Assembly: GCA_012031335.1 (NCBI GenBank)
Contig: JAAUTT010000139.1
Location: 1-8,666 of the forward strand
Reading direction: 5' to 3'
Origin: Bacteroidales bacterium
Lineage (GTDB): Bacteria; Bacteroidota; Bacteroidia; Bacteroidales; JAAUTT01
Length of the DNA: 8,666 nt
The position numbers were made by a program, and so were the translations under genes. Position 1 is the stretch's first letter. Every line of letters starts with the position of its first letter. A model generated the notes under the pieces. The model had not been told where the DNA came from. It made no database searches and worked only from the letters and a program-made list of their open reading frames with translations. Positions 1 to 8,603 of this stretch are shown piece after piece.

Positions 1-1113
1 TTTCGGCAATAATCAGCATTCCTTTTTCGTCGAGATAATCGTACACCTCTTTGGGCAAAGGCAGGTGCGACAACCGTGTAAGATTACATCCAAGGGTTTT
101 CATGTTATCGATGTCCCGTTTGTAAACTTCGGCTGGCAGCGTATTACCTGTGAGGCGATCATCAGCTACCCAATTCAATCCCATAGCCCTGACAGATTCG
201 CCATTGAGTAAAAATTTTCCGTTTACAACTTCGGCCTTCCTTATCCCGAAACGATCCTCAAGCACATGAACCACTTTATTCCCCTTTTTCAACTGCAGTT
301 TTAATGTATAGAGATTTGGAAAATCGAAGTGCCATAGTTTTACTTCTTTCTTTGACAGGGTAAACTCCATTCCTACCTTCTGACTTACGTTGCCATTCAG
401 AGCCACAGTGGTAATCCCTTTTTTTAATGACTTTCCCGCCGAAACTCATTTCATATTCGAGCGAAACATGTTCCTTTACTTTGCTCCCGTTGAATAAAAC
501 TGAACTTACAGATATGCTGGCGGTTCCCTTTTTCAGATCAGGAACGGCCACAATATGAGCAGTCTCAACAAATTCCTGATTATTCACCACCAGAGTTACG
601 GGCCGCCTTATACCTCCCCAGCTCCAGTAAGCTCCACTCCGGAAGGTATTATCGGCACAAACCACCAGCGTGTTTTTTGCTCCGTTTTTTAATTTACCAC
701 TGATATTAATGTTGTTAGAAAAAAAATCCGCCGGTAACATTGGCAATTTGTTCGTCGTTGAGCCAAACTTTGTAGTCGATCCCTACTGCTTCAAAGTTCA
801 GACGTACAACTTTACCATCAACCCCCGAAGGAGTTTCAAAAGTAATCCGATACCAGCCTTTCCCGATATAATTCGCATATTCGTTACGGATATCCCAATT
901 CCCGGGTACTTCCATTTTATCCCATCCCGAATCGTTGAAATTACTTTCAAACCAATCTTGTTCTTCGCCTTTGTTGTAATAATCGGCTTTAAAATTCCAG
1001 GTTCCATTCAACGAAATTCTTGTTTCGGAGGAATTGGAATTCACAACATTACCTGCCTTAACGATTCCTAAGAATAAGGAAAGTACCAGCAGAACCATTT
1101 GTAACTTTGCCAT
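1..1113 (-). CDS. Secreted glycoside hydrolase family 2 protein, N-terminal half (3' end outside window, two frame breaks)
   Basis: About 370 residues are visible. The chosen start at 1113 gives MAKLQ followed by a hydrophobic stretch ending near VKA (residue 20), a Sec signal peptide; an in-frame ATG at 1176 would put a charged, non-signal extension in front. Residues 30-150 look like the GH2 sugar-binding jelly roll (SLNGTWNF, VPGNWD, GWYRITF, WLNDEQIA). An Ig-like domain follows, then the beginning of the TIM barrel (DRFGIRKAEV, FLLNGESVR, DIDNMKTLGCNLTRLSH, YDYLDEKGMLIIAE at the window edge). The catalytic Glu residues lie beyond the window, so activity and specificity cannot be judged. 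GH2 enzymes are typically beta-galactosidases, beta-glucuronidases or beta-mannosidases. The frame breaks in the T run 719-726 (one base too many, after TGGFF) and again in the T run 419-425 (one too many, after GGKVIKK). Removing one base at each restores one frame to position 1. A 113-bp gap separates it from the upstream gene. Confidence 0.88.
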
Positions 1114-1226
1114 TTGAATTAGATTGATGTTTTTATCCCGATTATTTCTTTTATATATGGCTTCTGGCACCTTCATTTAAGTCCAGAGAAATCCTTGCAG
1201 CCTGTTTGACCAACAAATGCCTGATG

Positions 1227-3561
1227 TTAATTTTCTTTGATCATTATTTCAACCTCTGACTTCCTAAACTCCGGAGTGACTTTCAGAGAAACCACCTTTC
1301 CATCTTTTAAAATACCTTCAACGGTTGTGTTGTAAGGAGCGTGAATTTTAAAGGATACATCCCACGTTTTTAGGCCATGCCGGAAACAGGTAAATCTTTG
1401 TGCCATCGGTTTGCATCAGCATTTCCTGAAGGCCAATCATACCCGAACCTCCCCAGTTGTGATCGGGAACCCAGTCGTGACCTGGGCCCCAAAATGTTGG
1501 GAACCTCCGTTCGGAGTTCTTTTAGTTTTTTAATGGTGATTTCAGCTGCTTCATCAGTCAATCCCAAGCGGGCACAGAAAAATAGCATCCCTGATGCCCA
1601 ACTTATATGATTTTTTTTGGCGAGCCTCATCAGTTCCGTATTTCCATGTATTGATGGCAACATCCAGGTCGGGCTTGCCAATTCCATACATCCCAAAAGG
1701 GAAGACCGGATACAGTTGCGGTATTTCCTGGTTGTTGATACGTGCCCATGCCCATGCAGGCGAAATGGTTTTATGCCCCTCCTTTTCACGGAAAGCAATT
1801 GCCGGGATGCGTTTCAACATTCCTTCCCAGTGTTTCCGTTTATCTGCTGACAGATATTTATCAGGAAGCTCCAGCAACCGGTTCAGAACGGTTTGCAGAC
1901 CGGCAATGGTCGAAGTTGAATTGTAAGCCATTTTGTATGTTTCGGCCCCGGTACCAGGATATAAAATCAGTTTTCCTTCGCCATCCAGCGCCTGCCTTCC
2001 ACGCGAAAGTGCTTCCCATTGGTAATGTTCATCGAAAAAAGTGAGACAGCTTTCGATAAACGGAATGTATTTCGAAATATCCTGACCGGTAAACTGCTCC
2101 AGATCGAGCATCATAAGGCAAAATTCCATTTGGGTGTCCCACAGATATTCGAGCCAGTAATTATACTCCAGTCCTTTTGGAAAATGTTCCGGTCGTTTCC
2201 ATCCGTAGGATGTAGCCAGCGGCAATCCGAATTGCTCGAGCTGCTCGGTAAATGACGCACCTTTGTGACCCCAGTAAAATTCAGTTCGTTTTTCGGCATT
2301 GGGCAAGGCTCGCAAGTAAAAATTAAGCTGTGAAGGCAACATATCAAAATCGCCGCTTTTGAACATAGGAAAATAAACGAGTCTTTGGTTCTGTGCCGTA
2401 AATGTACCTCCGCCCCAGTTGCGGTGGTCGGGGGTAAATGGCATACCGGGATCGACATACTCCGGATCGAAGGTAAAAAGTCCTCCGTTGAATTTGGTAG
2501 GATAGCTGCCATAAGCATTACAGGCAAGCTGATACCGGAATAACTGGTAATTGCGGCCAACCTGCCATTGTTGTATAGCAGTATCGGTATTGATGCTGAT
2601 ATAACTTCTGTTCCAGAAATCCATCCACCATTGCAGGGTTTTATTACGCGATGTTTTTTGGGCAGCAACGGCATCCTTTTCAATCGAGATTAACCCTTTT
2701 TGCCAGTTATCAACCGTTGGGGTATTTCCGATATGCAGATGAACCTGAATTTTGCTTTTTTTAACCGGCTTTTCAGTTTTCAATTTCCAGCCTTTAAAGG
2801 CGGTACTTGCGTATTGGCCGATTGCAATTCCGGAGGGTTTCATTCCCGTTCCAATCATGGAGCCGCCAAAAGTGAGATCTTTTAACGGATTCCACAACTG
2901 ATCCTTAATACTTTCGAGACCTTGCTGCTTAACCGTCATGTCAAATACCGACTCATCTCTGTTGCGGTGATAAAACAAAACCTTATCGCCATAAAAATCA
3001 ACCGAGTCCTTGCGAATCACTGCCTTCACCGGAGCATCGCGGAATGCAAGACTTGCCCATACCTGTCCAGGTTTTGTCCATTCCAGATCAGCAATTCGCC
3101 AGCTCTCATAAACCGCTTCCACCGAAACGGGAACATTACTTTCGGTTTCGACATGTATCACAGGCCGGAAAACATCAACCCAGATATTTACAACCGCTTC
3201 ATGCTTGTCTTTTTTTAGCTCTTATCTCAACATATCCTTCCTTTAGCTTCAGCTCCTGACGGAATTTTCCGCCATCGAAAGGGTTGGGAAATAATTTCAG
3301 ACGCACCCTTCCAAGTTTTGGGAAAACATTGTTTTCGTCGAATGCTCCGCTCCTTGACATGTAAAAAAGTATATCCCCATTTTCGACCCATACATTCAGA
3401 CCGATATCTCCGCCACCACAAGGCATGGATTCTGAAGCGTTTTTGCTTTGGGAAGACCAGATAATATTATTCCGGCTGATGTCAAATGACTGACCTGAAG
3501 CGTCATGTAAAACAAAAAACAGCAGAAACAGACCGAAAACAGGTATTATTACTTTTCTCAT
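1227..3561 (-). CDS. DUF5703-type secreted putative (alpha/alpha)6-barrel glycoside hydrolase (four frame breaks)
   Basis: After correction this encodes 776 residues. MRKVIIPVFG starts a signal peptide ending near residue 23 (DASG/Q). The N-terminal part (IIWSSQSKNASESMPCGGGDIG, then NVWVENGDILFYMSR and KLGRVRLKL) matches my memory of the DUF5703 N-terminal domain, a beta-sandwich found before a helical barrel in Bacteroidota and Planctomycetes enzymes. The middle has GH95/GH65-like features: TPDHRNWGGGTFTAQN near 376-391, WGHKGASFTEQ near 430-440, YWLEYLWDTQMEF near 468-480. The C-terminus has WGPGHDW, DHNWGGSGM and IYLFPAWPK, then a beta-rich tail ending MIKEN. The frame breaks by one extra base at T run 3210-3216, T run 1611-1618, somewhere within 1487-1501, and T run 1367-1371. 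Removing four bases gives exactly 777 codons. It lies 7 bp after the GH97 stop. The reaction is unknown to me; a glycosidase role is inferred from fold-like motifs and PUL context. Confidence 0.85.
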
Positions 3562-3568
3562 ATCATAT

Positions 3569-5486
3569 TTATAATTTCGTAATCAGCAAGCACGATCCTC
3601 CTCCCGCCGCTAATTTTACAAGCACTTTGTCGGAGGCTTGCAAAATCCTGGTTTCTGTTTTCGAAACTTCGCGGTTGGTGAGGTAATGTGCATTTTCACC
3701 ATCCTGAATAATTGTAACCTTATATTTCCCTTTTTTAAGAAGCTCAGCGGAATATAAAGATCACGCGGCGATTCGTTTGTAGCGGCACCAACGAGCCAGG
3801 TTCCGTCGTTGGCCTGGCGTGCCATCACAATGTATTCGCCAATTTCGCCCGCAAGCGTTTTGCTTTCCAGCCATGGCATTTTTTGCGATGCAATGAATTT
3901 CAATAAATCAGGGTATTTTCGGTAATATTCAGGAATATCGGGGATAATGGTTGCCCCGGAAAAAACAATGAGTGTGCGTGCCGCTTCCGATACCAGCGTT
4001 GAAGGGACCGGCTGATTCTCATCAACACGGGTTGTTTTACCCTGGCGAAGATCGAACATACCATTGTTCATATCGATGGGGCCGGCCACCATATTGACAA
4101 AAACGGAAGTCACAAATGTTGAAGGCACAAAAACGCGATGTGCATCAAGCTGGGCATGGCAAAACTCCCGGGTAACAGCATTCGGGAATGTGCGCATTTG
4201 TCCGTATGGATGAACAGGTCCATCGTGAAAATCGCAAAGCAGGTGATTTTGTGCGCATAATTCAGTGATTTTCCGTGTCCAGATATTTTTCTCAGCAGGA
4301 TTACCCCTCATAAATCCATATTTGATTCCGGCGGCACCCCAATCGCCATACTGTTTAAGCGTTTGTTCTATCGGAAACTTTCGACCACCCACATCGTTCA
4401 GATAGAGCCAGATTCCAATGCCCTTTTCTTTACCGTACTGAATTAATTTACGGACATCGGTGGCTTTATCGCCTTTTATAGGATCCGATTCAGACTCGTG
4501 TTCAGGACCATACCAGTTGGCATCCAGAACAAGGTAGCGGATATTATTTTCAGCTGCGAAATCGACCATGCGAACCCACGACGGATAATTCATACCATAA
4601 GTGAAACCTTCAGCAATGGCTCCATCAATGCGCCAATCCCAAACGGCTACACCGGGTTTTACCCACGAAAAATCTCCTGTAGGTTCAGGATTCAGCAATT
4701 CAATCAAATGAGAGTCAACCAGCGTACCGGGAGTTTTTCCACAGAGAATAACCCGCCAGGCCGAATGATAACCAGCCTCCAGTTTGCCGGGATTTGAAAC
4801 AACAGAAAAGGCTGTATTTCCCTTCTGGGACTGAAGAACCAATGGATCGCCGGTCTCCAGGTCGGCCTCATGAATGGCTAAATACAAATCGTTTGCTGCT
4901 TTTACAGTCATCACCGGAAAACGTTTCCCTTCGCTTTCCGAAATTTTCGGGACCAATATTAGCGTTTTTCGCCATTATAAAACCATGCGGTGTAATCGCC
5001 CGCAAAACGAAATTCTGTTAATTCTGAAGTTGCAGTCAAGTTATTTTTCTCTTCGGCAGGAATGCAGTAACGAAAAGCAGCTCCATCGTTGTACAATCGA
5101 ACTTCCAGACGTAAATGCGAAATTATTGAAGACTCAGAACATGACAGATTCAGGGTTAACTGGTTGTATTCATCGGGAACAGCAGACCGCTTTCCCCAAA
5201 CAGGTTTCCATACTGAATTTTCGGTATGCTGCTCTGAATTTTCGATGGTCCAACCCAATGAAGGCACCACAACCTCTTTTCCGGCAGCAAATCCCATGGG
5301 CGAGTTCGCAATAACTGTCTGTTTCCATGCAACCAGAGAATAAGTTAAAGAACCATCTTTGGCAGGTTGAATGGTGATGGAAAAATTACCATTGGGCGAT
5401 TGTATTGAATTAGCTTTTTGAGAAAAAGTATCCTGAAGGGAATTCAAAAGCAATGGAAGAAAAAACAAATAAAAGTAACGCTTCAT
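3569..5486 (-). CDS. Secreted glycoside hydrolase family 97 protein (two frame breaks, altered catalytic motifs)
   Basis: After correction this encodes 639 residues, normal to slightly short for GH97. MKRYFYLFFLPLLL is a signal peptide with cleavage near TFS/Q (about residue 22). The GH97 N-terminal beta-super-sandwich spans roughly 27-270 (SPNGNFSITI, YNDGAAFRY, DLYLAIHEADL, YHSAWRVIL). The catalytic barrel follows (VKPGVAVWDW, YLVLDANWYG, AGIKYGFMRG, CDFHDGP, RTFPNAVTREF, NMVAGPIDMNNG), then a C-terminal beta domain. Known GH97 members are calcium-dependent alpha-glucosidases (inverting, SusB type) or alpha-galactosidases (retaining). Here the retaining nucleophile position appears to be Gly (IKYGF), the SusB-type base position appears to be Asp (FHDG), and the usual general-acid Glu seems absent (TREFCHAQLD), so activity is uncertain. 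The frame breaks in T runs 4965-4969 and 3731-3736, each apparently one base short; adding both gives exactly 640 codons. It lies 8 bp after the upstream GH43-like gene. Confidence 0.88.
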
Positions 5487-5494
5487 TTTAAAGT

Positions 5495-6705
5495 TTAATT
5501 AGTTAATAATCTATTTCGCGGCAAAGCTGAAAAGGTATCGCTGGAAACCATAGATACCCGGCTTCGCATGGGATCAAGATACAAATAACCAAACAGGATT
5601 TCAATTTTTCTTTTTTCATCTTTGACGGTTTTAGGGGAATCTGCACGTTGTACGAGTGATCCAGCGTCTCATTCACAGCACACAACAAGGACACCAACCG
5701 GCCTTCCTCGAAAAAGAGCTGTGGGCGCTCCAATGCTTCGAGTTTGGTTGTAGTGCCATTTGTCCATTTGAGATTCAGCGCTGAAACCAGCGGGTGTTTA
5801 GCCAGTTTCCAGTCCAAACCGTCGAGCGAATAAAAGAGTACCAGACTTCGCCCGGCATCGGTAAAAGCGCCTTTCATGTCCTTTACAATGGCGTAGTAAC
5901 AGTTGTCCTGATACCACACAAACGGATCTTCGGCAGGAAAATCGACATTTTCGGCCGTAAATACGGGCTTATACTGCTTCACGAAAGGGCCTTCCGGTTT
6001 TTCGGCAATGGCTGTAAGGTGAACCACAGGTCCGCCAAAAGGCTGGGGACGTTTCCGGGCAACCGCTTTATAGACCATCAGGAACCGGCCATCGGGCATT
6101 TGGGTGACGGAAGGGTTGGCAACCATCTGTGCATCGTGGGCTGTAGTATCCCGAGAAATATCGATGATTGGCTTGTCAAATCGTTTCCAGGGGCCGTTGG
6201 GATCATCGGCAATGGCTACACCAATGCGCTGATTATTGCGGTGTATCCAGTTCAACTGCGGACTTGTAATTTTTCCGTCGCCAAAATTACCGGCATAGTA
6301 GAGGTAATATTTTCCGTTGAAATAATGAACTGTTGGATTATGGGTGTACATGCCATCCCAAAAACCGGGTCCACGATGAGGCAGCGTCACGTCTTTGAAT
6401 TTAAACGGCCCAAACGGAGAATCGGCTACAGCATGCGCCACCTCCGAACTGGTAACCCAAGCATTCATGCCATACCTGCGCGGCCATCGAGAGTAAAAAA
6501 GGTGGTATTTTTTATCGATATGTGATTTAACCAGGGTGCCACACCAAATGTAAGAGGTGTCGTTGATAAATTTTGCAGTTACGGGCACGGGTTGCATCAT
6601 GGCCCCAATATTCAATTCTCCGGGTAAAACCGGATTTCCTTTCTGTGCATAGGAATTGAAATTGATTAACAACAGACAAATTATTAAACGGAAAACATAC
6701 TTCAT
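5495..6705 (-). CDS. Secreted GH43/GH32/GH117-like five-bladed beta-propeller glycoside hydrolase
   Basis: MKYVFRLIICLLLINFNSYA is a signal peptide with cleavage at SYA/Q (residue 20). The mature protein shows repeated propeller-blade motifs: KKYHLFYSRWP (65-75), DSPFGPF, GMYTHNPTVHYFNGKYYLYY (118-137), ADDPNGPW, HDAQMVANPSV (190-200), KPEGPF, PAEDPFVWYQDNCYYAIVKD (257-276) and LERPQLFFEEGRL (325-336). This resembles the GH43/62/32/68/117-like superfamily often labelled 'glycoside hydrolase family protein' in Bacteroidota PULs. Acidic residues in HDAQM and AEDP are candidate catalytic residues, by analogy only. The raw frame stops at 5503 with an odd Cys-rich tail. One additional base at the T run 5629-5632 gives instead IPLKTVKDEKRKIEILFGYL, ending at 5495, for 403 residues and exactly 404 codons. 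It is the first gene after the terminator-containing gap and leads the enzyme operon. The substrate is not predictable. Confidence 0.83.
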
Positions 6706-6740
6706 TAGATTTTTTTTAGGAAGAGAATGATACCCTTAGG

Positions 6741-6757
6741 AAATTATCCGGTAATTT
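6741..6757. repeat. Short inverted repeat upstream of the GH43-like gene
   Basis: AAATTA-TCCGG-TAATTT has perfect 6-bp arms around a 5-bp centre. It lies 36-52 bp before the GH43-like start, between the terminator and the gene. Its TAATT core is shared with the palindrome at 6768-6779. It may be a protein-binding site or part of the leader RNA; the region is A/T-rich, so chance is possible. Confidence 0.35.
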
Positions 6758-6767
6758 AAAATTCTTG

Positions 6768-6779
6768 AGGTAATTACCT
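6768..6779. promoter_or_regulatory. Perfect 12-bp palindrome, possible operator
   Basis: AGGTAATTACCT is an exact 12-bp palindrome about 63 bp before the GH43-like start and 22 bp past the terminator T-tract. Together with the neighbouring inverted repeat at 6741-6757 it gives two dyads about 22 bp centre to centre, roughly two helical turns. That spacing would suit a dimeric regulator. No regulator gene is in the window, and a recognisable Bacteroidota promoter was not found beside it. Confidence 0.35.
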
Positions 6780-6801
6780 GGCAAAATTTCCTTCAAAATT
6801 G

Positions 6802-6830
6802 AAAAAAGGGCTGGCTTTTTATACCAGCCC
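6802..6830 (-). terminator. Intrinsic terminator after the susD-like gene
   Basis: On the minus strand GGGCTGG, a 9-nt loop, CCAGCCC and then TTTTTT form a 7-bp GC-rich perfect hairpin with a U-tract. It sits 57 bp past the SusD stop and 97 bp before the GH43-like start. It is oriented to end or attenuate the SusC/SusD transcript, with partial read-through able to supply the enzyme genes. Confidence 0.88.
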
Positions 6831-6862
6831 CGATCTGATCTAATAAATAACCAAATCCTCAT

Positions 6863-6880
6863 CATGAAAAAAAGTTCATG
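6863..6880. repeat. Small inverted repeat just past the SusD stop
   Basis: CATGAA and TTCATG form 6-bp arms around a 6-base A-rich loop, starting 7 bp beyond the stop codon. The stem is weak (four A-T pairs) and has no T-tract of its own. It could protect the 3' end of the message or mean nothing. Confidence 0.2.
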
Positions 6881-6886
6881 TAAAGC

Positions 6887-8582
6887 TTACCATCCCGTAT
6901 TCTGACCTAATCCGGGATTCAGGTTTAACTCTGTTTCAGGAATAGCCCACAAATAGTCTCTGTCCTTATTAAAGTTTGTTCTGATTAAAATACGGTAATC
7001 GGTCGAAGGATGCGGAACATAGTTTGTTTCATTATAAACGGGATCGCCATACTCGTCGAAAGTAACCGCAGGATAAAGATTGTAATCTCCAAGAACCGGT
7101 CTTCCCAGAATGGGGCGTTTAAGAACAACTTCGGCACGTTTCCATCTGAGAAGATCCTGATAACGAAGATTCTCATTCCATAATTCCACTTTACGCTCTG
7201 TGCGGACAATCCTTCTCATTTCCATCTGACTGCCAGCAGTAACTGCGGGCATATTCACATCCGAACGTCCCCGTACCAGGTTAATGGCATCCAAACAGTC
7301 GGCATCAATCTGGTTCAGTTCAATTTTAGCTTCAGCATAGGTGAGCAACACTTCGGCATAACGGCAAATCATAAAAGGATTTTCGCACTGGGTGAGTTTT
7401 GTTGCATATTTGAAGTCGTAGTATTTACGGATCATATAACCGGTAAAGGAAGTAAATTCAGTGGAGTTATAGCTATCGAGGTTTTTTACAGTGGCACCAG
7501 AACTATTGAGTGTTGTTGGTTTATCCTTACGTGTATCGTAAATGTAACCATTCCACATATCACCAGGTAATACGAAAGAATATTTCAGACGGGGATCGCG
7601 GTTCTTATAAGGTTGTGTTTTATCGTATAACGGCGATTGGCTTATGTCAAGTCCGTCGGTACAAAGGTAGGAGTCCATCATATTTTGAGTGGGCACAATG
7701 GTTGTATATCCGCCTGGTACAGAACGTGCACTTGTATACTGTGCGAAATTGGTAGCATTGTTCGCTGTAACCAGATGGCCCTGGGTTAAAATTTGTTCGG
7801 TATTACTTGCGCTGTTCAGCACGGCTTCAGTAAATAAGGTTTCATATTTAGGCATCAGACTATATTTTTTCGAATCGATAACTGATTTAGCAGCAGATGC
7901 AGCAGTAGCCCAATCGTTATTCTGAAGCGCAGCACGGGCTTTTAGCGACATGGCAGCTCCCCAGGTTACACGGCCAAGGGTTTTAACAGTTGAAGTTGCT
8001 AATAATTCGGCCGACATATCGAAATCGGCATAAATTTTTTGTAAAACCTCAGCTTTTGGTGTGCGCGATACCATCTTCCCTTCCGATACTGATGTTACAG
8101 TTTTATCCAGATAAACAACATCTCCAAACATATTTGTCAGGCGCAAATAGTAATACCCACGGAGAAAATATACTTCGCCCTGAAACTGCTTTACTTTCTC
8201 AACCGGCAATTTATCCTTTAATGCGTCAATTTTTTCGAGCATCAGGTTACAGCGGGAAATTCCCTGGTACATACTGAGCCATAACGACCTGAAGTAACCA
8301 TCTTTATAATCGGTAACCGACATCAGCATGTTTTGTGCAAACCCGCCACCGCGGATAAAAACAACATCAGCCAAAGCATCCCAGCTATATTCCGGAGTTA
8401 AATAGCCATTATTTCCGGCAACCAGAAAGGAATAACAAGCATTTACACCTCCCTGTATTTCAATTTCATTCTTATAAAATGTTTCTGCGTTTGGAACATC
8501 CAGCGGATAGCGTTCTATTGCCTCGTCGCATGCAGTGAGCAGCACAAGCACCATCAGCGTAATATATTTTTAAACTTTTCAT
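6887..8582 (-). CDS. SusD/RagB-family outer-membrane nutrient-binding lipoprotein (one frame break in signal peptide)
   Basis: SusD-like proteins sit on the cell surface as the lid of a SusC-type transporter and bind the incoming glycan. Typical motifs run the full length: ERYPLD near the N-terminus, YFLRGYYYLRLTNMFGDV (about 138-155), GRVTWGAAMSLKARAAL (about 203-219), CRYAEVLLTYAEAK (about 406-419), RTERKVELWNENLRYQDLLRWKRA (about 460-483), and the C-terminal LWAIPETELNLNPGLGQNTGW. The uninterrupted frame begins at 8554 with MVLVLLTAC, which lacks a basic n-region. Just upstream ATG at 8582 reads MKSLK, then loses frame in the T run 8567-8571. Removing one base gives MKSLKYITLMVLVLLTAC, a textbook lipoprotein signal with Cys18 and acidic residues (DE) after it. 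The corrected length is 564 residues, exactly 565 codons. It starts 21 bp after the SusC-like stop, with no Shine-Dalgarno. The glycan specificity cannot be read. Confidence 0.95.
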
Positions 8583-8603
8583 ATTCTTAGTATTATAATT
8601 TAA

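Noticed and set aside
670..1071. Plus-strand open frame opposite GH2
   Set aside because: It is antisense to convincing GH2 jelly-roll sequence, with no recognisable domain.
1113..1177. Alternative GH2 start at 1176 (MKVPEAIYK)
   Set aside because: It adds a charged stretch before the signal peptide; the start at 1113 gives a normal Sec signal.
5794..6525. Long open frame of 243 codons on the plus strand
   Set aside because: It lies entirely opposite the GH43-like gene, whose propeller motifs are clear. It has no family-like motifs and no leader, so it is an antisense shadow.
6820..6862. Tiny minus-strand frame starting MMRIW in the SusD downstream gap
   Set aside because: About 15 codons, running into the terminator hairpin, with no ribosome-binding signal.
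6706..6886. Bacteroidota-type promoter (TAnnTTTG with an upstream TTG) for the enzyme operon
   Set aside because: Two minus-strand near-matches (CAATTTTG and AAATTTTG) lie close to the terminator, but the first base or the spacing of the upstream box does not fit, so no promoter is called.
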